Part shown: in pieces, positions 24,981 to 33,292 of the stretch
Numbering within the stretch: position 1 is the stretch's first letter
Layout of the letters: every line of letters starts with the position of its first letter
Source: Alphaproteobacteria bacterium
GTDB taxonomy: Bacteria > Pseudomonadota > Alphaproteobacteria > Rhizobiales > JAJFHC01
NCBI GenBank assembly: GCA_021775805.1
Contig: JAJFHD010000105.1
Coordinates: forward strand, 62,001 to 126,000
DNA: 64,000 bases
Direction of reading: 5' to 3'
Translations under genes and position numbers: made by a program
Notes under the pieces: model-generated
The model's input: the letters and a program-made list of their open reading frames with translations, nothing else
What the model was told of the DNA's origin: nothing
Database searches by the model: none

Positions 24981-26683
24981 TACTGTGAGACCTTGAACCA
25001 ATCTGACAGCATTTCGGAATCGGTCATGTCGATTCGGTCGATTGCATCATGTGGACAGGCCCGCTTGCACGCAGGCCCGTTGTTGAGTCCGGCACAGAGA
25101 TCGCATTTGATCGCCTTCAAGGTTGGGAACCCGTCCTGGCCCATGTAGACGGCACCCTTGCGATCGATGGCTTTCTCCATTCGAATGTTGTCGTACGGAC
25201 AGGCACTGGCGCAGGTGCCGCAACCAATGCACGTCGCGTGGTCGATCAGAACGTTACCGGTTTCGGGATTGCGATGTATCGCTTCGGTCGGACAATCGGC
25301 CATGCAGACCGGATCGGCGCAGTGCATGCAGGCATTGGCAATCATCAATTTATGGTGTGACCGGCCCTTGCGAACGAACCGGGGAATGTTGTCATGGGTT
25401 GCCGCGCAGGCCCGCACGCAATCGTCGCAATTCACGCACCTGTCGGTATTGATGACCATCGCGCTTGTGCCGTTGACAAAGCGGTTATCGATGATGAAAT
25501 CCAGCAGCGGCGGGGCAAGCTCCGATCCCCGGACAAGGTCCTCATCGGCGGACGGCGCCTCCTGCCGGGCTTCGAGTTTTTCGGGATCGGGGCGCAGGCA
25601 GGTTTCGACGGTTTCCTGTGGAATTGCAATAACGTTGGCATAACCGCACGCCTTGAGACCGTTCTCGACAAAAACCGCGCTATCGGAAGTGAGCAGGGAT
25701 GTCAGCTGGTCCAATCCGAATACGTCGCCCTTGGACAGGAAACCGACGGTCAATTCGCCGTTGTGGATCTTGTGGCTGACCCGGACGAATCCCGAAGTTA
25801 CAACAAGCAACCCACGAAAGGGCTCGCCTTGCTCCAGAATCGTCGGTTCAAGCGCCTCGGAGTTAGCATCCACGGATGATGGCGTTCTTTGGCTCTGGAA
25901 ACCGTGCGACCATCTCAACTGGCCGTAGGTTTCGAATGTCGCGTTCTTGGCAACGACTTCCAGCGTGAGATCGTCAACGGAGCGGAACAACGGACACTGC
26001 CTCAAGCCGCTCAAACAGCTTGAGGTCTTGTACAACTCATCAATCGTATCGCTGAACTGCGACGACCAGAACATGAGATCACGGACACCCGGCCAGCGCA
26101 GTTCCAGGACGAAGGTCTTGTCTTCGCAGGCAAAAGCCGTGTCCTCCCTCGGTGCCCGGCGCAGGGCGGACGATATGCCAAACATGTCATAGGGCGCCAG
26201 GATTACGCCACGTTGCCCCGCCGGCGACCTGTGCCGCGACCGCATCCGGCCAAATATTCCACCCGATCTGACCTTCGCTTTTTTCGACGAATCACTGAAG
26301 TCGGGCAGGGACTCGAACCAGGCTTTTTCAACTTCGGCAGGCCCGGTCTGTGTTGTGTCGCTTTCGTCTGGAAGCGTTACACACCGAACGCCGCCGCGGA
26401 GCAGAACAAATATCGAATTGCCGTGATCCCCCTGTTTGTAGATCACTTCGTTTCGATCCAGCTGCAGAATGCGGCCGTCGTGGGAGATGATCCTGGCAAG
26501 GGGCAGATCGTCTGGAAAGTCCTGCGGATCTATCGCCTTGAAAGCGGGGATAGACAGAATGCTCGAAACAATCTGCGGCCTGGTCGGCCTTTCTCCAAAT
26601 GGTGTATCCCAGCGGTGATGATCGTCACTGCCTGACTCCAATGGCACGTCTGGTTTGCGTCTTGCTGTAGCACCGGACAACAT
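24980..26683 (-). CDS. Cyclic-nucleotide-type sensor fused to a four-cluster ferredoxin
   Basis: A 567-residue fusion. Residues about 45-180 and 225-360 are two cNMP-binding (CRP-type) beta-roll domains; GSIFVLLRGG-like and GLLVVTSGFVRVS turns are visible. Residues about 415-545 form an NrfC/DmsB-type ferredoxin with four Cys sets: CVNCDDCVRAC, CMHC with CMADC, CIGCGTCASAC, and CDLC with CKRAC, consistent with four [4Fe-4S] clusters. No signal peptide or Tat motif is present, so it is cytosolic. There is no DNA-binding helix-turn-helix, so the cNMP domains probably gate electron flow or complex assembly rather than transcription (inference). It starts 10 bases after the tetraheme gene stop. 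Confidence 0.85.
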   Translation of the reverse strand: MLSGATARRKPDVPLESGSDDHHRWDTPFGERPTRPQIVSSILSIPAFKAIDPQDFPDDLPLARIISHDGRILQLDRNEVIYKQGDHGNSIFVLLRGGVRCVTLPDESDTTQTGPAEVEKAWFESLPDFSDSSKKAKVRSGGIFGRMRSRHRSPAGQRGVILAPYDMFGISSALRRAPREDTAFACEDKTFVLELRWPGVRDLMFWSSQFSDTIDELYKTSSCLSGLRQCPLFRSVDDLTLEVVAKNATFETYGQLRWSHGFQSQRTPSSVDANSEALEPTILEQGEPFRGLLVVTSGFVRVSHKIHNGELTVGFLSKGDVFGLDQLTSLLTSDSAVFVENGLKACGYANVIAIPQETVETCLRPDPEKLEARQEAPSADEDLVRGSELAPPLLDFIIDNRFVNGTSAMVINTDRCVNCDDCVRACAATHDNIPRFVRKGRSHHKLMIANACMHCADPVCMADCPTEAIHRNPETGNVLIDHATCIGCGTCASACPYDNIRMEKAIDRKGAVYMGQDGFPTLKAIKCDLCAGLNNGPACKRACPHDAIDRIDMTDSEMLSDWFKVSQ

Positions 26684-26693
26684 TTTCGGAATC

Positions 26694-27791
26694 CTAACTT
26701 GATGGTTTTCCCTTGTACCGTTTTTCGCTGGGAATCAGTTTGTCGATGGCACCGAATTTGCTGCCGTCATGTTTTGCAATCAGCACGAGTGCCTGTTTCG
26801 CGATCTTGTCGGCAACGGCGGAAAGCGCAGCATTGTTGTTCAGCTTGAGTGCTGCCGACCTGCCCAGCTTGATGATCTGCCCGAGTTCACGGGCCTGTGG
26901 CAGGGCTTTGGCCGCTTTTGTCAGTTTCTTGCGTGCGGCCGCCGCGCGCCGCGCCATTTTCACGGCATAGGACTTCTTGACCGTGGCAACGCCGACGGCA
27001 CGTATCGCGGTTTCAAATTCCACGACCAAGCCGACGAGATACATCATGCGCCGGCGTTTGGCGCTCGCATTCGGATTGGACTTGCCTTTCGTGTACCAGA
27101 CGTTGTGGCGGACTTCGCCCTGTGACCAGGAAACCAGTTCGAACTTGCTGCCGGCGGGGTGTTTTCCCACATTGACCAGCTTCTCCTGCGGCACGACGTG
27201 GCAGCTGTAACAATTCTTGGCAAGGGCATACAAGGCGTTGGGCCTGATCAAGCCGACGGCAACCGATTTCTTCCAGCGCTTGGCGGCTTGTGCCTTGGAC
27301 TCGTCCTCCTTCTTCTTATGGCCGCTGAATTCGGCATGAAGTTTCAGGTAATCCTTGCCGTCACCGTGGCATTTCTCGCAGGAAATCCCCGATACGGCCT
27401 TTTTGCGCTTCTTGACCGTCTGCACGGTGAAGTGGCAGTTCAGGCACAGGCTCTTCGATTTCACGCGCTTGATTTTCATCCGCTTCTTGATTTTCCGGGC
27501 GGCCTTGGTGCGCGGCATCTTCCGGAATGTCTTGAAGTGATGCGATCCCTTCCAGATTTCGGCTTCGTCCTTGTGGCATTCGGCACACTCGTTCGGCCCG
27601 ACAACCTTGTTGGGATCTGATGCTGCTCTTGCAGAGTCAATCGGCTGAACCACAAACGCCAATCCGGTAACAACCAGCGCCAGCAACGAACCAAAGATCG
27701 CCCGAGCGCGGGATCTTTCTGGGAGGCTCTTTGGTTGTCTGTGGGTCTGTGGAAGTTTCTGCTTTCTGCCTACGATACGTCTTGTGTTCAT
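26694..27791 (-). CDS. Tetraheme c554-like cytochrome, first gene of the operon
   Basis: A 365-residue secreted cytochrome. A basic N-terminus and hydrophobic signal segment (about residues 33-55, ending ARA-A) precede four CxxCH sites: CAECH near 70, CLNCH near 117, CEKCH near 138 and CYSCH near 195. The context CHKDEAEIWKGSHHFKTF after the first matches cytochrome c554/c-prime domains. The rest is unusually Lys/Arg-rich, especially the C-terminal helical third, so the protein should be strongly positive and could dock to the acidic linkers of the other two cytochromes (inference). ATG at 27791 chosen; a TTG at 27815 is possible. Promoter region lies in 27792-28021. Confidence 0.84.
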   Translation of the reverse strand: MNTRRIVGRKQKLPQTHRQPKSLPERSRARAIFGSLLALVVTGLAFVVQPIDSARAASDPNKVVGPNECAECHKDEAEIWKGSHHFKTFRKMPRTKAARKIKKRMKIKRVKSKSLCLNCHFTVQTVKKRKKAVSGISCEKCHGDGKDYLKLHAEFSGHKKKEDESKAQAAKRWKKSVAVGLIRPNALYALAKNCYSCHVVPQEKLVNVGKHPAGSKFELVSWSQGEVRHNVWYTKGKSNPNASAKRRRMMYLVGLVVEFETAIRAVGVATVKKSYAVKMARRAAAARKKLTKAAKALPQARELGQIIKLGRSAALKLNNNAALSAVADKIAKQALVLIAKHDGSKFGAIDKLIPSEKRYKGKPSS

Positions 27792-28021
27792 GGATTTTTG
27801 CGAACCAATTTCCAATTGTTATTGATCAATTTGTCCCTGTTAAACAAAGTGCAGGACGCCTGTGACCTGCAGGATTGATCATGATCGTCGCCATTGTGTT
27901 TGGGAAAAGGGGCGATTCGTTGTCTGGAATTGGAGCGCACGGTGATTTTTGGCGGGTCCGAATCAAGCAGTCCGAAATCTGGCGGATGGACCGATAACCA
28001 GCCGCTATTGCGGCCCTTCCC
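27792..28021. promoter_or_regulatory. Probable promoter region of the cytochrome operon
   Basis: This 230-base spacer lies between the terminator of the upstream gene and the tetraheme start. It contains a perfect palindrome ATTGATCAAT (27821-27830) and a nested GATCATGATC (about 27876-27885) whose left half TTGAT resembles an FNR half-site. Neither matches TTGAT-N4-ATCAA fully, so oxygen control is only a suspicion. Confidence 0.35.
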
Positions 28022-28060
28022 AAAAAATATTGGGCGGCCCAAGCCGAAGATGGACCGCCC
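28022..28060 (-). terminator. Rho-independent terminator after the CcmI-like gene
   Basis: Inverted repeat GGGCGGCCCA (28032-28041) / TGGACCGCCC (28051-28060) forms ten pairs including one wobble, with a 9-base loop. On the minus strand it is followed directly by ATATTTTTTG. It lies 62 bases past the stop of the TPR gene and separates that gene from the cytochrome operon. Confidence 0.72.
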
Positions 28061-28121
28061 GGAACATGGCCGTTGCACAGGCGCTTCTGGACAAACAAGC
28101 CTGGCGGTATAGTCTAAAACG

Positions 28122-29192
28122 CTACTCTGTCGTCAGGCCAAGCGCTCTGGCGGCACTCTTGATGCGTGTCTGGATTTCCGGTTTATCAGCAAACGCTGCG
28201 AGCGCGTCGGACAGGGCGGTTTGGGCGGCATCGGGCTCCTTGAGGACCGACCACGACCGCATCAGCCTTATCCAGCCATCGGGATTATCAGGCGATTCCT
28301 TAAGTCGGGTGGACAACCCCTCGACCATGCCGCGGATCATCGCCATGCGATCCTCGGGTGACATCTGCTCAGCGTCTTTCATGTCTTCCGCACTCGGCCC
28401 TTTCGGTGCCGCAGGCGCCGGTGTCGACTGGGCCAGCGTCGGGGCCGGTTCGGTTTTTATCTCACTCAGGGCTTGCTTGACGTCAATTCCCTTGGCAGCA
28501 GCAAATGTGGTGATCCGCTCACGCAGGTCCTGGGCCCACTGGACGTCGCTTCTGGCGATCCTGAGTAATTCAATCCACGTGTCCACGGCACCCTGCGCGT
28601 CGTCTCGCTGGGCTTTGGCCGCACCGATGAAGTACCGGGCCCGAACATCGTCGGGATTGAGTTTCAGCGCGGCACTGAAAACGGTTTCGGCTTCCTGTGT
28701 GATCCGGCCGTTGGCCAGCCTGACCATGGCTTCTCCCTGGAGGGACCTGAGGATGGCGCTGTCTTTCTTGAGTGCCGCTGCACGGCCGTAGGCGTCGACC
28801 GATTCCTGAAATCGTTCCATGTTGTAATAGGACCAGCCCAGCACGCGCCAGCCTTCGGCGTCGTTGGGATTGGCTTTCAGTTTGGCTTCAAGACGCTCAA
28901 CCATGGTTTTGATGTTGTCCTGGCTGATCTCAGGCGACTTGTCTTTATGAACCTGTGCGAGTTTCTCCATCGTTGGCGGAGGCAAGTCATCAGACGTCTT
29001 GGGGCTGCCAATGGCGGTGTAGAGACCGATCGATCCAAGGGCGAGAAAGCTGCAAACAACGGTCGCTGCCCGGATGCTCCAAGCGGTACTTGCAGCTCTT
29101 GCTTGCTTCAGCGCATGGTTTCCGGCCAGGGAATTCTCGCGTTCAGCGTCTGCAATTGCTTCAACGGAGTGGCTTTTGCTGACAGGGCCCAT
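28122..29192 (-). CDS. CcmI/CycH-like TPR protein of cytochrome c maturation
   Basis: A 356-residue membrane-anchored TPR protein. One helix (about residues 38-60, ending LGLYTAIGSP-like) is followed by PPPTMEKLAQ and about four TPR units (NPNDAEGWRVLGWSYYNMER near 115 is the clearest). A Pro/Ala linker and a second C-terminal helical domain ending in ARALGL follow. This matches the periplasmic part of alphaproteobacterial CcmI/CycH, which presents apocytochrome c to the heme lyase. The usual first transmembrane helix and leucine-zipper loop of full CcmI are missing, and no other ccm genes are near, so it may be a dedicated chaperone for the multiheme cytochromes beside it (inference). Confidence 0.78.
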   Translation of the reverse strand: MGPVSKSHSVEAIADAERENSLAGNHALKQARAASTAWSIRAATVVCSFLALGSIGLYTAIGSPKTSDDLPPPTMEKLAQVHKDKSPEISQDNIKTMVERLEAKLKANPNDAEGWRVLGWSYYNMERFQESVDAYGRAAALKKDSAILRSLQGEAMVRLANGRITQEAETVFSAALKLNPDDVRARYFIGAAKAQRDDAQGAVDTWIELLRIARSDVQWAQDLRERITTFAAAKGIDVKQALSEIKTEPAPTLAQSTPAPAAPKGPSAEDMKDAEQMSPEDRMAMIRGMVEGLSTRLKESPDNPDGWIRLMRSWSVLKEPDAAQTALSDALAAFADKPEIQTRIKSAARALGLTTE

Positions 29193-29440
29193 ATGGCATT
29201 CCTTTCAAATTCACTTCACGGATCCTTGGGATCCGAACAGCTTCATATTGCTGGATTATGGCTTTTGACAAGGCTTTCGTGAAATTGGACACGCCTCGGC
29301 TTTCTTTCACCGGGACCTGACTTGTCTTTCGAGACGGTATCTCAGTCCAGATATATTACGGCTAAACCGCACCTGCCACTCCAGTTTTTTCATCGGGTAC
29401 GGACGCAAGGGATTCCAGAAACTCCAACAGTATCAACGCC
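29193..29440. other. Intergenic region upstream of the CcmI-like gene
   Basis: This spacer carries the promoter of the leftward CcmI-like gene. I see no gene and no strong hairpin in it. It leads directly into repeat copy A. Confidence 0.35.
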
Positions 29441-29606
29441 GGTTTCTTCCCATGCTTTGCGTTTCCACATGGCAACGCAAGGCATGGAAACCTTTGAAGA
29501 CTGGTTGACATTCACAGCTCCCAGGGCAGGTTTCAGCCGTGGACTGGCACCATTAGTGTCACTGACTTGCGGACTCAGTTTGGCCGGATTGTGCACATGT
29601 TTTGTT
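29441..29606 (+). repeat. Hairpin-forming interspersed repeat, copy A
   Basis: From 29459 to 29606 this copy matches 32438-32585 at 117 of 148 positions with no gap, counted by eye. Its left part folds into a long stem: GGTTTC (29441) and CCATGCTTTGCGTT (29450-29463) pair with AACGCAAGGCATGG (29474-29487) and the following AAACC. A second small hairpin (29561-29579) has the loop CTTGCGGAC identical in both copies. The last codons of the glycosyltransferase on the minus strand run into it. Both copies have the same orientation. A noncoding RNA gene or a small repeat family is likely. Confidence 0.75.
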
Positions 29607-31430
29607 ATAAATTGGAGGATAGTTGACGGTCTCGATTTCAGGAGCGAACAACGAACGGGCGATTTCTGTCTGTCTGCTGTCATCCAACTGTAGCGCAACA
29701 AATATCGAATCGTCCTGCTCTTCTGCCAGACACACCAGCCAGTTGGAGGTGCGTGCCAGCCCGACAAGCGGTATTTCCCGTTCGCACGCGATCTGAGCGA
29801 AGGACAAATCTACCATGTTGACGTGGCGCCACTCACGTACATCAAATCTGAGACGTTGCGTCGCAAATGCGGTGGAACATGTTCCAAGAACATCGGTTTG
29901 GAAATCACTGATGACCCCTCTTGAGCGATGCACAACAACCCGGTCGCGAAGGTACGAGTCGATGGTTTGATTCATGGTGGAAGCGTGCACACCGACGACG
30001 GCACCGTAGTCGTAGTCCTTTAGACTGGCGCGCATCGTGGAGACATAATTGTCTGGGTAGGCAATGTCGTCATCCAGCGAAAAATACAAACACTCTTTTT
30101 CATGAAGCGCGAGCCCCAGAAACTTTCCATTTGCTTTCAGATCGCCATGTTGACTCGATAACAGAGGGCGAATTTTCGGATCTTGAGCAAAGAGTGGCAC
30201 TTCAGCGAAACCATCCAGAAACAGATAGAGATGGTCAACTTGAGGGAGTATCGACGCAATGGCTGACGGCGCCGTATCCGACCGGCTTGGCATCGTCGCC
30301 ATACCGGCGATTGCCTCGAGATTGCCTGCGACCTTGATAGACTTGGTCGGTATACTTGACGGCAACAGACCTTCAATCGGTTCGAACCGTCTCGTCAATA
30401 GATCGAATATCCTGGAGCGTTCCTCCTGGTCTGGCATTCGGTCCGTGGTTGGAGTTTGCCGGTGAACGCCGGGTTTGGGCCACCGTCGGCGTGAACGGGC
30501 CTCATAAAATGGCACCACAAACCTGTTGAACAGGGTTTCTCCCAGCAGCCTTCGTGTCAAAGGGGCGCTCTCACCAACTGCGCGTCTGCGGTGACGGGCG
30601 ATCCAGTCGTGGAGAATTCTTTCCTTGTCCAATGCCACACCCCATGTGGATTCGAATACAGACAAGGCGGTCTCGACCCGTGAATGGTCCCAGCGTTGAA
30701 GGAAGAAATCCAAGTCCGCTTGACTCTGCTTTCCATCGCGCACGTGCGTCACCACCGCATCCCGTTCGAAGGTCACGGTTTTTCCGGCAATCTTCAATCG
30801 AAGCGCAAAATCGATCTGTTCGCGGGAGACCAATCGTTCATCGAAGCTTCCGAACTCATCCAGGACATCCCGACGCATCAAAAGGCAATGAAACTCCGCA
30901 ATTTCGTTTCTCTCGGGCGCGGTCAGTCGGTTGAACTGGCTGATGGGTTTGTCCATGAGCCGGTGTCGCTCGGAAAGTGTCGGATGATCAGGATCGCCTT
31001 CCGCGAACAAAACGCCGCCGGCGTGGTGAATTGTGGATGCGGCCGGCAGTCCAATGCATGTCAAAGGCGCGACGACGCTTGAGCGATTGCGTTCCGCATT
31101 TGCTTCCAGTGCTTCGAGCCAACCGGGTTGGTATTGGATATCGTTGTCGACGAAGGCGATGAACTCGGTCTCAGACAGTGCTGCTCCAATGTTTCGAGAA
31201 TGGCCGGGGGGAATGAAATGGGGCTTCGATACATGTCGAAACGGGCGCACTTTCTGCAAGTTCCGGAGTTTGCTCTTCAAGACCTCCGGCAGGGTACCGT
31301 CTACAACAATCACAGGAACTTCGGGGTCTATGGTTGAGAACAGGGACTCAAGAGACCAAAGGACGGTTTCGACTCGTTCGCGTTGCGAGACCACAATTGT
31401 TGTTTTGAACTTGTTTTGCCGGTCAGTCAT
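29559..31430 (-). CDS. Two-domain GT-A glycosyltransferase
   Basis: A 623-residue protein with two GT-A domains. The first (about residues 8-280) is GT2-like: TTIVVSQRERVETVLWSLES at the N-terminus, FVDNDIQYQPGWLEAL near 100 with the Asp pair, and EFGSFDERLVSREQIDFALR as the acceptor-loop motif. The second (about 370-600) begins AGMATMPSRSDTAPSAIASI and has YFSLDDDIAYPDNYVSTM near 475, resembling the protein at 7322-8338. The ATG at 31430 gives a start right before the first strand; upstream residues are unsupported. The final 16 or so codons lie inside repeat copy A, which suggests the original stop was replaced when the repeat arrived. Substrates unknown. Confidence 0.8.
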   Translation of the reverse strand: MTDRQNKFKTTIVVSQRERVETVLWSLESLFSTIDPEVPVIVVDGTLPEVLKSKLRNLQKVRPFRHVSKPHFIPPGHSRNIGAALSETEFIAFVDNDIQYQPGWLEALEANAERNRSSVVAPLTCIGLPAASTIHHAGGVLFAEGDPDHPTLSERHRLMDKPISQFNRLTAPERNEIAEFHCLLMRRDVLDEFGSFDERLVSREQIDFALRLKIAGKTVTFERDAVVTHVRDGKQSQADLDFFLQRWDHSRVETALSVFESTWGVALDKERILHDWIARHRRRAVGESAPLTRRLLGETLFNRFVVPFYEARSRRRWPKPGVHRQTPTTDRMPDQEERSRIFDLLTRRFEPIEGLLPSSIPTKSIKVAGNLEAIAGMATMPSRSDTAPSAIASILPQVDHLYLFLDGFAEVPLFAQDPKIRPLLSSQHGDLKANGKFLGLALHEKECLYFSLDDDIAYPDNYVSTMRASLKDYDYGAVVGVHASTMNQTIDSYLRDRVVVHRSRGVISDFQTDVLGTCSTAFATQRLRFDVREWRHVNMVDLSFAQIACEREIPLVGLARTSNWLVCLAEEQDDSIFVALQLDDSRQTEIARSLFAPEIETVNYPPIYNKTCAQSGQTESASQ

Positions 31431-31621
31431 TCTTGGAGTTGCATTCGTCTTGTGCCGCCTGTGCATGAAGTCCTGGGACAAAGAACGACCATCTTTTGCC
31501 TCGGCTTGAATATCGAAACGTTGGCCGACCAACAAATAGCCAATCAGGACAGACTGATGCAACACGCTGCGTCAACTATTATCATTGCCCCATAACGGCG
31601 AACCAATGGAGTGCTGCAGGT

Positions 31622-32383
31622 ATGACGTTGAATCCAGTCAGTTTTGCACAGACCAATATCCAAATTTACAATCAGATGAAATTGCTGGAATACGACGATC
31701 GGGACATCGAAAAGGTACGATGCGCATATGTTCTTGCCATGCGCCTGTTCTCCGGACAGTTTCGGGCAAACGAAAAACCCCAGCTTGCTCATTTGATTGG
31801 CGTTGCCAGTATCCTTGCGGCGCAAAAGGCCAAAGGACATATCGTTGCGGCGGGTATGCTTCACTCCGCTTACAGTCACGGAGAATGGGGGGATTCGCTG
31901 CGAGGCAGGACCGACACAAAAGCTTCGGAAATTCGCAATGCCGTGGGAAAAGATGCCGAAGCTCTGGTTTCCTGTTATCAGAGCCAACGTTATACGACTG
32001 AACATATTCGGTCCTTGCGCGGCAAATTCGACACCTTGTCTGAACTCGAACGCGATGCATTGCTGGTCGAGCTTGCCGATGTGCTGGAGGAGTTTGTAGA
32101 TAGTGGGATAAAGTATTGCGATCACGTCAAGCATGGTCCCGAGTCTGGAAATCGAGAAGCGGTGCAATTCGTGACGGTCGAGACGGCCGCAGTCTTAAGG
32201 TATCCGGATTTAGCCCGTGATCTAAGTGACGCGCTCGATCGATTGGACCACTTCAGGGCTCCGCCGCCCGCCCACACCCATGAAAAACATGGTTCGTTCG
32301 TGCCGCCGCTCACACATACACCGACTGTTCGGCTTGCCTTGAAACAATGCTGGCGGAGCGTAGCGCAGTTAATCAGTCGTTGA
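31622..32383 (+). CDS. HD-like (DUF6817-type) protein
   Basis: A 253-residue soluble protein. Its central helices read HLIGVASILAAQKAKGHIVAA followed by GMLHSAYSHGEWG, resembling the start of HD/RelA-SpoT hydrolase folds as in the DUF6817 family. The HD pair is HS here, so the metal site may be altered. A later ELADVLEEFVDSGIKY segment fits the helical core. No (p)ppGpp synthetase domain follows. It is divergent from the glycosyltransferase, with 191 bases between, and ends just before repeat copy B. The two genes are thus bracketed by the repeats. A nucleotide-related function is possible but unproven. Confidence 0.6.
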   Translation: MTLNPVSFAQTNIQIYNQMKLLEYDDRDIEKVRCAYVLAMRLFSGQFRANEKPQLAHLIGVASILAAQKAKGHIVAAGMLHSAYSHGEWGDSLRGRTDTKASEIRNAVGKDAEALVSCYQSQRYTTEHIRSLRGKFDTLSELERDALLVELADVLEEFVDSGIKYCDHVKHGPESGNREAVQFVTVETAAVLRYPDLARDLSDALDRLDHFRAPPPAHTHEKHGSFVPPLTHTPTVRLALKQCWRSVAQLISR

Positions 32384-32384
32384 A

Positions 32385-32585
32385 GGTTTCCCCCATGCCC
32401 TACAATGCCGGCAAAAACGTGGTGCTTCGGGGTGAGCGCGTTTCGGCATGGCAAGGTAAGGCATGGGAGACTGTGAAGACTGGTCGTCTTCCACACCTCC
32501 CAAGGCTACGTGCGACCTTGGGCTGGCACCATTACTGACATTGACTTGCGGACTCAGTGGGGCTGGATTGTGCATATGCTTTGTT
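32385..32585 (+). repeat. Hairpin-forming interspersed repeat, copy B
   Basis: Second copy of the element at 29441-29606. CCATGCCCTAC (32393-32403) can pair with GTAAGGCATGG (32456-32466). Relative to copy A, one pair changes from G-C to A-T on both arms, a compensatory change. GGTTTC (32385) can pair with GAGACT through two wobbles, where copy A has GAAACC. About 34 bases are inserted in the loop of this copy. The small hairpin with loop CTTGCGGAC is at 32540-32558. It begins right after the stop of the HD-like gene. Confidence 0.75.
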
Positions 32586-32714
32586 CATTTTCCGGCCACG
32601 GTTAGGCCGGCCGCGAGCCATCAGCATATTGTGCCGCCGTGTGATTGGATATTATGGTGTTGCGGTCATGCTGTAGCGCTGTCACTGGTCGCACACTCAA
32701 GAGTTGTCTTTGCC

Positions 32715-33227
32715 ATGAGTTCGATTCCCAATCTTGAACGACGCCGGATTCAAGGTGAGATCATCAAGCCGGTCTATGACGCTCTGGTTCAGGAAATCGG
32801 CAAGGATAGAGCGCAGGCACTCATCGCACGGGCCGTTCGGGCATCGGTAATGGCGGAGGCCCGAACGGCAGCAGCGGTCGCCGTGAATGAGGGCGGCGAC
32901 TCGGTCAAAAGCTCAATGGCACCCTTCGCCGCGAATTTCCACCGCACGTATGTTGAACACGGCGCCGAGGCCGGACTCGATGTCGAGGTCCTGCGATCGG
33001 ATGAGGATCATCTTGACTTCGACGTGCACCGCTGCCGGTTCCTCGAGGCCTATGAAAGTCTGGGTTTGGGCGACATCGCTCAAATACTGTCATGCAACCG
33101 GGATGGCGCGTTTGCAACGGACTTCGATCCGAACATTTTTCTGGAGCGCCGCCAAACCATAGCGCAAGGGGCTGACTGCTGCACGTTCCGTTATTCCTAC
33201 AGGCGTGACGCTGACGATTCCGGCTGA
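32715..33227 (+). CDS. ATC hydrolase-like protein (L-2-amino-thiazoline-4-carboxylate hydrolase family)
   Basis: A 170-residue protein resembling the ATC hydrolase family. The C-terminal hallmark is present: ILSCNRDGAFATDFDPNI near residue 125, then RRQTIAQGADCCTFRY near 150 with the GxxCCxF block. The N-terminal half is helical (QEIGKDRAQALIARAVRAS). The ATG at 32715 is chosen; a longer frame reaching back to 32463 would translate the end of repeat copy B and is rejected. It is followed after 65 bases by an SDR gene in the same direction. Family members are often of unknown physiological substrate, so the enzyme name should be taken loosely. Confidence 0.72.
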   Translation: MSSIPNLERRRIQGEIIKPVYDALVQEIGKDRAQALIARAVRASVMAEARTAAAVAVNEGGDSVKSSMAPFAANFHRTYVEHGAEAGLDVEVLRSDEDHLDFDVHRCRFLEAYESLGLGDIAQILSCNRDGAFATDFDPNIFLERRQTIAQGADCCTFRYSYRRDADDSG

Positions 33228-33292
33228 ACATATCGAAACGCCGGTGACATTCGTTCACGAGCGCGTGGCGCGGCAAACAACGGAGAGACACG

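Noticed and set aside
27821..27888. Possible FNR boxes before the cytochrome operon
   Set aside because: ATTGATCAAT lacks the four-base spacer and the second site matches only one half, so I do not call FNR control.
27949..28791. 280-residue plus-strand open frame
   Set aside because: Antisense to the TPR/CcmI-like gene and crosses its terminator. Ser/Ala-rich with no motif.
32463..32714. N-terminal extension of the ATC-hydrolase-like protein
   Set aside because: The extra codons translate repeat copy B, which resembles copy A at the DNA level, and are not part of the family fold.
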